A stretch of 11,225 bases of DNA from Actinomycetes bacterium (GTDB lineage Bacteria; Actinomycetota; CADDZG01; JAHWKV01), in NCBI GenBank assembly GCA_029263035.1, contig JAJCYF010000221.1:1-11225 (forward strand). The letters are read 5' to 3'. Made by a program: the position numbers and the translations under genes. The notes under the pieces are model-generated. The model was not told the origin of the DNA and did not search any database. It saw only the letters and a program-made list of their open reading frames with translations. Positions 6,165 through 11,225 of this stretch are shown piece after piece; the stretch's first letter is position 1, and each line of letters begins with the position of its first letter.

Positions 6165-7045
6165 CCGGCAGGAGTCTGGTTGCGTCCTGCCCTGCGACAG
6201 ACCATGGTGGCGGGAGCCAGCCTGGCCAGCTGGTCACTGACGCTTCCCAGCAGCATCCGACCGGCGCCTCCCATCCCCCGGGACCCGCAGACCACCAGGT
6301 CAACGTCCTTTGCCAGCTCCAGCAACTCGCGGACCGGGTCACCGGTAGGGCAAGCTTCGGTTACCTGGAATCCGGCGTCGCGCAGCGGGCCGGCGGCCAG
6401 CTCGACACTCTTGCGGGCGGCCTCCTGGAGAAACTCGCCGGCCTGGGCCGGCGTGAGGCCATCCGGAACCAGCCGTTGAATGGTGGGGACCTCGTCGGCC
6501 ACCGAGACGACTAGTACCGCCACCTTGGCCGGGTCCGCAAAGGCGATCAGCTGACCCACCGCCTCCGTAGCGTCCTCCGACCGGTCGGTGGCCAGCAGGA
6601 TCCGGACGGGATCCGGCCCGCCGGCGTGGTGGTGCACTATCAGAACCGATGCCTCGGATGAGTGCAGAACCCGTGTTGAGGTGCTGCCCAGCAGCATGTT
6701 GTTCATCCATTTGGCGCTGCCGGCCCCCAGCACGGCAAGTTCGTAGCCGCCCTGATCCATCTGCTCCAGTATCTGGAGCGCGGGAACGCCGGAACCGAGC
6801 CGGGAGTCCGCTTCAAAGCCGGCGGCCTTGAACGCCGCCAGCTCGGTCTTCGCCAGCTCCTCGGGCTGAGGCCGGGCTTTTCGTTCTTTCCCGTACGCCC
6901 ACCCTTCCTGGGGGAAGGCGAAGTCCACCGACTTACAGATGTCGACGGTGATCCGGACTTGGCCCGAGCCGGCAAAACGGCGCAGCAGCACGCCCGCGTC
7001 CTGGGCGGGTTTACCGCCGTTGGTGGCGTAGAGAATTCGTTTCAA
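6161..7045 (-). CDS. Tandem-domain universal stress protein (UspA family)
   Basis: A 294-residue protein with two Usp domains (about 1-139 and 147-285). The second domain is complete: RILLATDRS with the nucleotide-binding aspartate D154, and the ATP motif G-x2-G-x9-G-S as GSRG (254-257) followed by G267-S268. The first domain is degenerate: ILYATNGG has N9 where D is usual, and the motif reads GAGS (107-110) with S110 in the second glycine position before G120-S121. Tandem Usps of this size are common in actinobacteria and act in hypoxia, starvation or growth arrest. I place the start at TTG 7045, directly before KRILYATNGG, with GTGGGGG just upstream; the frame stays open to 7114, where a longer form could start. 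Its TAG overlaps the TAA of the PPOX gene on the other strand. Confidence 0.9.
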   Translation of the reverse strand: MKRILYATNGGKPAQDAGVLLRRFAGSGQVRITVDICKSVDFAFPQEGWAYGKERKARPQPEELAKTELAAFKAAGFEADSRLGSGVPALQILEQMDQGGYELAVLGAGSAKWMNNMLLGSTSTRVLHSSEASVLIVHHHAGGPDPVRILLATDRSEDATEAVGQLIAFADPAKVAVLVVSVADEVPTIQRLVPDGLTPAQAGEFLQEAARKSVELAAGPLRDAGFQVTEACPTGDPVRELLELAKDVDLVVCGSRGMGGAGRMLLGSVSDQLARLAPATMVCRRAGRNQTPAG

Positions 7046-7199
7046 GATACCCCCACTCGTAAGCGTTCCGGCCACCCGCAGCATGGCCCAGAACTCATTG
7101 TCGCTCAAACCCACGCTTTACCGCCGGTCTCAGGGGGTTCACAGCTTTCTCCCAGGTTCACCCGCCACTGTGTTGCTATCAACCGATCAGGAGGAAGTC
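7046..7199. promoter_or_regulatory. Divergent intergenic region (universal stress protein / small unknown gene)
   Basis: This 154-base gap lies between two divergent starts and should hold both promoters. It contains a GGTTCAC direct repeat at 7136-7142 and 7155-7161, 19 bases apart, on the side of the plus-strand gene, and a strong AGGAGG Shine-Dalgarno at about 7189-7194 for the ATG at 7200. I see no convincing -35/-10 pair and no DosR-type palindrome. Confidence 0.4.
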
Positions 7200-7592
7200 A
7201 TGAGATTCAATCCCCAGGAGTTCTACACATTTCCCAAGCAGTTGGTCATCGGTTTTCTGCCGGCGTCTTCCCGGCCCGAGCAGGTGCAGCAGGCGTTGGA
7301 TGCAACCGGCCTGGCACCAGAACAGGTCGACTTCCTTCAGGGGACCGATGGGGTCGACATCCTCACCCACGGAGGCAAATCGGCGGGTCTGCGACAAAGG
7401 ATGATCCGCAAGATTGAGCGAGTCTCGCAGGAAGGACTACACCTCGGCACTGCGATCGAACACCTGGAGGCCGGCAACACCATGGTGGCAGTCCGGCAGG
7501 TCGGCCCCGACGACGCTCCCAATGTCCGGCAGGTGCTGGAGAGTGTGGGCGTCGGCAACCACCACTACTTCGGTCGCTACACCTTCGACTGA
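7200..7592 (+). CDS. Small uncharacterised protein in the stress cluster
   Basis: A 130-residue soluble protein I cannot assign firmly. It begins FNPQEFYTFPKQLVIGFLPASSRPEQVQQALDATGLAPEQVDFLQG, an alpha/beta pattern (strand, then helix, then strand) similar to small stress proteins that start with a V-x-G-hydrophobic strand and pair with a second half; here that half is NTMVAVRQVGPDDAPNVRQVLESVGVGNHHYFGRYTF (about residues 91-129). The two halves both have strand-helix-strand order, suggesting an internal duplication of a ferredoxin-like fold. The start is the ATG at 7200, with AGGAGG upstream. It is divergent from the universal stress gene and 112 bases ahead of the phosphoribosyltransferase, so an operon with the latter is possible. 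Confidence 0.75.
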   Translation: MRFNPQEFYTFPKQLVIGFLPASSRPEQVQQALDATGLAPEQVDFLQGTDGVDILTHGGKSAGLRQRMIRKIERVSQEGLHLGTAIEHLEAGNTMVAVRQVGPDDAPNVRQVLESVGVGNHHYFGRYTFD

Positions 7593-7682
7593 CCTATCCG
7601 TTAGCGGTTGGCGCAAAGGACGCAGCATGCGCCCGGCCGGCCCGGGAGTAGCTTCGCCGGCTGGGGGAACAACCATATGGAA

Positions 7683-7697
7683 CCCTTCGCTAAGGGG
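7683..7697 (+). promoter_or_regulatory. Hairpin overlapping the phosphoribosyltransferase ribosome-binding site
   Basis: CCCTT (7683-7687), loop CGCT, AAGGG (7692-7696) form a perfect five-base-pair stem. The right arm is the likely Shine-Dalgarno AAGGGG, seven bases before the ATG at 7705, so folding would hide it. A second potential start, ATG 7627 with AAAGGA upstream, is in frame. Confidence 0.4.
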
Positions 7698-7704
7698 TGG
7701 TTGG

Positions 7705-8349
7705 ATGAAGTACCAAAACCGGAGTGATGCGGGCAGGCGGCTGGCCGGAAAACTCACCGGCCGCAGCTTCACCAGGCCCATCGTGCTGGCCCTTCCCCGC
7801 GGCGGCGTCCCGGTCGCCCGCGAGGTCGCCCGGGCCCTCGACGCACCGATGGAGATATTCGTCGCCCGCAAGGTCGGAGCCCCCGCCCAGCCCGAGTTCG
7901 GCATAGGCGCGATCGCCGAGGGAGGAGTCCACGTGATCGACCGCCGGACCGTGGCTCTTCTCGATCTGACTGCGAGCGGGCTGATGGACCTGGTGGAGGC
8001 GGAGGAGCGGGAGCTGGAACGCCGCGTGGCCTACTACCGGAAGGGACGGCCGGTGCCCGAGCTCGTTGGCCGCGACGTGATCCTGGTCGACGACGGTCTG
8101 GCCACCGGGGTGACCGCTGAAGCTGCGCTTCTTTCGCTGAAAAGGCACGACCCGCTTCGAATCATCCTCGCGGTGCCGGTCTGTGCCCCCCAGACACGGG
8201 ATCGACTGGCTTCGCTGGCCGATGAAGTCGTCTGCGCGGTTGCGCCGAGGTCTTTCGTCGCGGTCGGCCTGTGGTTCGAAGACTTCTCACAGGTCACCGA
8301 CGAGCAGGTGGCCGAGCTGATGGCCGGGGCTCCAACCTCCGGGACCTGA
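7705..8349 (+). CDS. Orphan type I phosphoribosyltransferase-family protein
   Basis: A 214-residue cytoplasmic protein of the type I PRTase fold. The PRPP-binding signature VILVDDGLATGVTA covers residues 125-138, with the acidic pair D129-D130. Upstream are the PRTase strand and PPi loop-like ALPRGGVPVAREVARAL (29-45), the ARKVGAP flexible-loop region (54-60) and FGIGAIAEGG (65-74). This architecture is that of actinobacterial orphan PRTases sometimes found beside stress genes (the mycobacterial dormancy gene Rv0571c contains such a domain); the acceptor base is unknown and it is not a recognisable purine or pyrimidine salvage enzyme. I start it at ATG 7705, where homology-like sequence begins (DAGRRLAGKL); an in-frame ATG at 7627 would add 26 Gly/Pro-rich residues. 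It ends a stress-gene block. Confidence 0.88.
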   Translation: MKYQNRSDAGRRLAGKLTGRSFTRPIVLALPRGGVPVAREVARALDAPMEIFVARKVGAPAQPEFGIGAIAEGGVHVIDRRTVALLDLTASGLMDLVEAEERELERRVAYYRKGRPVPELVGRDVILVDDGLATGVTAEAALLSLKRHDPLRIILAVPVCAPQTRDRLASLADEVVCAVAPRSFVAVGLWFEDFSQVTDEQVAELMAGAPTSGT

Positions 8350-8364
8350 ACATGGCGGACCCCT

Positions 8365-8390
8365 GCCCGGGGCCGGGCGAAGCCTTTCTC
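8365..8390 (+). terminator. Possible terminator after the phosphoribosyltransferase
   Basis: GCCCGG-GG-CCGGGC (8365-8378) is a GC-rich inverted repeat 16 bases after the stop, followed by a pyrimidine-rich CCTTTCTC. The loop of two is too tight, so the real stem would be four to five pairs. Weak candidate. Confidence 0.3.
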
Positions 8391-8427
8391 AGGTTTATCT
8401 CATGGCCTCCTGAGGTAGTCCTCAGGT
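8388..8427. repeat. CTCAGG half-site cluster with a perfect dyad
   Basis: CTCAGGT occurs at 8388-8394 and 8421-8427, and the inverted form CCTGAG at 8409-8414. The last two make the perfect hairpin CCTGAGG-TAGT-CCTCAGG (8409-8426). It lies in the 193-base gap between the PRTase and moxR, about 120 bases before the moxR start. It could be an operator or a hairpin terminator without a T-tract. Confidence 0.4.
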
Positions 8428-8448
8428 CCGGCTGCTGCCATGTATGGG

Positions 8449-8466
8449 CCGGGTCCGCGGACCCGG
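8449..8466. repeat. Perfect 18-base palindrome upstream of moxR
   Basis: CCGGGTCC followed by GC and GGACCCGG is fully self-complementary over 18 bases, with no unpaired centre. It lies 77 bases before the moxR ATG. A dimeric repressor/activator site is one reading; a hairpin is unlikely at full length because there is no loop. Confidence 0.5.
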
Positions 8467-8542
8467 GCAGCCGAATCAGTGCGGAACGCGTCCGCCGGCG
8501 GCCGAAATGGGGCAAGCCAACGCCCGCGTTCAGGAGAACCGA

Positions 8543-9661
8543 ATGAGCCAACACAGCTTCAGACCACCGACCATTGCCTCAGCGCCTTTCACCACGGGCC
8601 CCGCCTCCGTTCAGGAGGCCGCCCGGGTTCTTCAGGAGGCCCGCTTTGAGATCAAGAAGGTCATCGCCGGCCAGGACGAGATGCTGGAGAAGGTGTTCAC
8701 CGCGCTCATCGCCCGTGGTCACGTGCTCCTGGAGGGAGTGCCCGGCCTGGCGAAAACCCTCACGGTAAGAACCATCGCCCAGGTGTTCGGCGGCGTCTTC
8801 AAAAGAATCCAGTTCACGCCGGACCTGGTGCCGGCCGACCTGGTGGGTACCAGAATGCTTGAGCCGGGCAACGCAAGCTTCCGGGTGGAGCTCGGCCCGG
8901 TCTTCGCCAACTTCCTGCTGGCGGACGAGATCAACCGGGCGCCGGCCAAGGTCCAGTCGGCATTGCTCGAGGTGATGCAGGAACGCCAGGTCACCATCGG
9001 CGGGACCTCGTACCCAGTCCCCGAACCGTTCCTCACCCTCGCTACCCAGAACCCGATTGAGTCCGAAGGCACCTATCCGCTGCCGGAAGCGCAGCTGGAT
9101 CGGTTCATGCTGAAGGTACTGGTGGATTATCCCGACTACAACGATGAGCTGACCGTCGTCGACCGGGCAATGCAGCCACCCCCGTCCCCGGCCCGGGTTC
9201 TCGATCCGGACGTGCTTCAAGGCGCCCAGGAGCTGGCCGGAACGATTTATGTCGACCGCCGCCTCCGCGACTACGCAGTAAAGCTGGCCTCGGCGACCCG
9301 CCGTCCAAAGGACTTCAACCTCGACGAGATCGATCCGTACATCCAGTACGGGGCCAGCCCGAGGGCGCCCATCAACCTCATCCTGGCGGGAAGGGCCCTT
9401 GCGGTGATCCGGGGCCGCGACTACCTGCTTCCGGACGACCTGCAATTGCTGGCGCCGGATGTCCTTCGCCACCGCATAGTGCCGTCCTACCGGGCCCTTG
9501 CCGAGGGCATCTCCATCGACGACATCCTTGCCCGGGTCCAGGAGAAGATTCCGGTTCCCGGGGTGGAGACCCTCACCTGGGACCGTCCGGCCTGGGCTGT
9601 TCGCCGGTCGGCGGACAACGGCGGCCAAGCCCCCTCCTCTCCGCCGGACGGCGGAGACTGA
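8543..9661 (+). CDS. MoxR-family AAA+ ATPase
   Basis: A 372-residue AAA+ ATPase of the MoxR group. Walker A is GVPGLAKT (residues 65-72, K71), Walker B is LLADE (125-129, D128 and E129), followed by INRAPAKVQSALLEVMQE, and the sensor-1 region is LATQNPIESEGTYPLPEAQLDRFML. The C-terminal lid includes SPRAPINLILAGRALAVIRGRDYLLPDD, a MoxR hallmark. MoxR ATPases act with a VWA-domain partner as chaperone-like machines for maturation of enzymes or envelope complexes. The ATG at 8543 has AGGAG at 8532-8536. The N-terminal 30 residues (Ser/Thr/Pro) and a C-terminal tail of about 30 low-complexity residues (QAPSSPPDGGD end) are outside the core. It heads the MoxR-DUF58-VWA cluster, with 11 bases to the next gene. 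Confidence 0.95.
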   Translation: MSQHSFRPPTIASAPFTTGPASVQEAARVLQEARFEIKKVIAGQDEMLEKVFTALIARGHVLLEGVPGLAKTLTVRTIAQVFGGVFKRIQFTPDLVPADLVGTRMLEPGNASFRVELGPVFANFLLADEINRAPAKVQSALLEVMQERQVTIGGTSYPVPEPFLTLATQNPIESEGTYPLPEAQLDRFMLKVLVDYPDYNDELTVVDRAMQPPPSPARVLDPDVLQGAQELAGTIYVDRRLRDYAVKLASATRRPKDFNLDEIDPYIQYGASPRAPINLILAGRALAVIRGRDYLLPDDLQLLAPDVLRHRIVPSYRALAEGISIDDILARVQEKIPVPGVETLTWDRPAWAVRRSADNGGQAPSSPPDGGD

Positions 9662-9672
9662 TTTCCGGCTCA

Positions 9673-10674
9673 ATGGGGCCCGGGAACGCTCGCCGGCGCC
9701 TGGGCGCCAGGATTAGAGCCGGCTCAACGGAGGCGCCGCCGGCCCGTTCGACGGGGGTTCGGCTGCCCCCGGCCGAGCGAATCCTCAAGGAGATGGAACT
9801 TCAGATCATCAAGCGCCTGCAGGGCCTGAACACCGGCGTTCATCGCAGCCCGTTCCTGGGCCAGGGAACGGAGCTGGCGGAGATCCGTGAGTACCTGCCG
9901 GGAGACGACATCCGATCGATCGACTGGAATGTCACCGCTCGCACCGGCCAGCCGCACGTTCGGACCTACGAAACCGAACGCGACACCAGCACCTTCTTTT
10001 TGATCGACCGCTCCGGCTCCATGGGGTTCGGCACCGCGGCGCAGACCAAGGAGGAGCTGACCCAACAGGTAGTGGCGGGCGTCTCGGCCATGATGCTGCG
10101 GCGGGGAGACCGCATCGGCGGGATGCTCTTCGGAGAGTCCCGGCTGGCGGCCATGGACTTCACGGCCGGGCGCACGGCCGCCCTCCGGCTGCTCGAGATG
10201 CTGAGCCAGGTGCGGCCCGAGGAAGGCCGGGGAAGCCGGCTGGACCTTGCCCTCGACGAAGCCAACATGGTGGTACGGCGGTCCTGCGTGGTCGTTGTGC
10301 TCTCCGACTGGCTGGGGGGAGGCTCCTGGCAGGAGCCGCTCACCCGGCTTGCCCACCGGCACGAGGTCATAGCCGTGGAGGTCGGCGATCCCAGGGAGGC
10401 GTTCCTCCCATCGGTGGGGCCTTTGATCCTGCAGGATCCCGAAACCGGACGCCAGCTGGAGCTGGACACCTCCCGCCCGGAGGTGATGCAGGCCTACCAA
10501 CAGGCAGCCGGTGCGCAGATAAAGCGCCGGCTGGATGAGATCGCCGCTTCGGGGGCCCGCCACCTGGTGGTCTCCACCGACCGGGACTGGCTGTCCGATC
10601 TCACCACCTTTTTGATGCGCCGGCGGCACCGGCCGGCGTCCTCGCCGGCACCTACGTCCTGGGCCGCTCCGTGA
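9673..10674 (+). CDS. DUF58 / VWA-like protein
   Basis: A 333-residue cytoplasmic protein of the DUF58 family. The family core is clear: LNTGVHRSPFLGQGTELAEIREYLPGDDIRSIDWNVTARTGQPHVRTYE (about residues 52-100), followed directly by a VWA-like strand with a MIDAS motif, DRSGSM (D112, S114, S116), and later VVVLSDW. DUF58 proteins occur next to MoxR ATPases and are thought to be the link between the ATPase and VWA partners. The first 36 residues are Arg/Pro-rich and not conserved-looking. The ATG at 9673 lies 11 bases after the moxR stop and lacks a clear Shine-Dalgarno, which suggests translational coupling or a later start, such as the in-frame ATG at 9793. The stop overlaps the next gene's GTG (GTGA). 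Confidence 0.93.
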   Translation: MGPGNARRRLGARIRAGSTEAPPARSTGVRLPPAERILKEMELQIIKRLQGLNTGVHRSPFLGQGTELAEIREYLPGDDIRSIDWNVTARTGQPHVRTYETERDTSTFFLIDRSGSMGFGTAAQTKEELTQQVVAGVSAMMLRRGDRIGGMLFGESRLAAMDFTAGRTAALRLLEMLSQVRPEEGRGSRLDLALDEANMVVRRSCVVVVLSDWLGGGSWQEPLTRLAHRHEVIAVEVGDPREAFLPSVGPLILQDPETGRQLELDTSRPEVMQAYQQAAGAQIKRRLDEIAASGARHLVVSTDRDWLSDLTTFLMRRRHRPASSPAPTSWAAP

Positions 10675-11225
10675 GCTTCCTCAGCCCGTGGGTGCTGTGG
10701 CTGCTGCTGCTGGTTCCGCTTCTGGGCGGCCTCTATGTGGTCCTGCAGGGACGCCGCAAGTCCTACGCCGTGCGCTTCACCAACCTGGAGCTGCTGGAAA
10801 CCGTCGCCCCGCAACGCCCCGGCTGGCGCCGACACGTCGCCCCGGTGCTCTTCCTGCTGACCCTCATCCTGCTCTTCGGCGCCGCCGCCCGGCCGGTGGC
10901 GACCGTGATGGTGCCCCGGGAGCAGGCCTCGATCATTCTCGTCATGGACGTCAGCGGCAGCATGGCGGCCACCGATCTGGAACCCAACCGGATCACCGCA
11001 GCCAAAGAGGCGGCGCAGGAGTTCGTCGACACACTCCCCGGGCCCATGAGGGTGGGCCTGGTGACTTTCAGCGACTATGCCCGCCTGATTGCGCCCCTGA
11101 CCGTGGACAAGGCCGCGGTCGACGAGGCGCTGGGCAACCTGCGGGTCCAGGGCGGGACCGCAATGGGCGACGGTCTTGCGGTTGCACTGGATCAGATCCG
11201 CCTGGAACGCGAAGGCGGCCGCAAC
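10671..11225 (+). CDS. BatA-like membrane VWA protein, N-terminal part
   Basis: An open reading frame from GTG 10671, whose codon overlaps the DUF58 stop (GTGA), running off the right edge with 185 codons. A leucine-rich membrane helix (about residues 5-25, LSPWVLWLLLLVPLLGGLYVV) is followed by a basic loop, RRKSYAVRFTNLELLETVAP (28-47, a BatA/Aerotolerance N-domain pattern), then a second helix (about 57-75). The VWA domain begins SIILVMDVSGSM with MIDAS residues D93, S95, S97, then VGLVTFSDYA (128-137) and the MIDAS threonine in GGTAMGDGLA (T163). This matches BatA/BatB-type proteins that are anchored in the membrane and partner MoxR and DUF58. Their role is in envelope integrity or stress tolerance; the exact substrate is unknown. 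The C-terminal helix lies outside the window. Confidence 0.92.
   Translation, partial: MSFLSPWVLWLLLLVPLLGGLYVVLQGRRKSYAVRFTNLELLETVAPQRPGWRRHVAPVLFLLTLILLFGAAARPVATVMVPREQASIILVMDVSGSMAATDLEPNRITAAKEAAQEFVDTLPGPMRVGLVTFSDYARLIAPLTVDKAAVDEALGNLRVQGGTAMGDGLAVALDQIRLEREGGRN

Noticed and set aside
8579..9673. A 364-codon minus-strand open frame antisense to moxR
   Set aside because: The plus-strand frame has complete AAA+ motifs; the minus frame has no recognisable domain and is a GC-bias shadow.
9724..10629. A 301-codon minus-strand open frame antisense to the DUF58 gene
   Set aside because: The plus-strand DUF58 core and MIDAS motif are clear; the antisense frame has Pro/His/Gly-rich low-quality composition.
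10690..10720. CTG repeat tract as a microsatellite
   Set aside because: It encodes the leucine-rich first membrane helix of the BatA-like protein; the repeat is explained by codon use.

Overview
The window is GC-rich bacterial chromosome with dense short operons, frequent GTG/TTG starts and stop/start overlaps. Two small protein families (a DUF7218-like Rho-N-type protein and a DUF2795-like protein), tandem universal stress proteins, PPOX-fold proteins and an orphan phosphoribosyltransferase are all typical of Actinomycetota. A high-GC actinobacterium, possibly an uncultured deep-branching one, is my best inference; no RNA gene or marker allows finer placement. I see no tRNA, rRNA, CRISPR, insertion sequence or prophage gene.

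Layout. (1) 1-216, minus strand: the N-terminus of a RecQ-type helicase running off the left edge. (2) 366-1282: three small proteins, namely an uncharacterised helical protein (+), a DUF7218/Rho-N-like protein (+) and a DUF2795-like protein (-). (3) About 1451-5256: a membrane hybrid histidine kinase (sensor-PAS-HisKA-HATPase-REC-Hpt) overlapping by a GTGA junction a REC-GGDEF response regulator. Together they encode a complete His-Asp-His-Asp phosphorelay ending in cyclic-di-GMP synthesis. (4) 5313-8349: stress-type genes, namely a DUF202 membrane protein, a PPOX-fold flavin-binding protein, a convergent tandem universal stress protein, a divergent small unknown protein and a phosphoribosyltransferase. 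(5) 8543-11225: a MoxR AAA+ ATPase, a DUF58 protein and a BatA-like membrane VWA protein, the last running off the right edge.

How they may work together. Regions 2 to 4 look like a general stress or dormancy island: a membrane sensor feeding c-di-GMP output beside USP, PPOX and PRTase genes, a family mix that recalls mycobacterial dormancy genes. This is inference from family composition; I found no shared operator. Region 5 is a standard MoxR-DUF58-VWA module, thought to act as a chaperone-like system on envelope or metal-containing proteins.

The most unusual local signal is at the kinase start. No ATG/GTG/TTG lies upstream of codon 1499, yet the frame is open to 1430, encodes the basic flank and first half of the first membrane helix, and has a good Shine-Dalgarno placed for an ACG codon at 1451. 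Other points are a universal stress protein whose first domain has lost ATP-motif residues, a hairpin covering the phosphoribosyltransferase ribosome-binding site, and a cluster of palindromes upstream of moxR.
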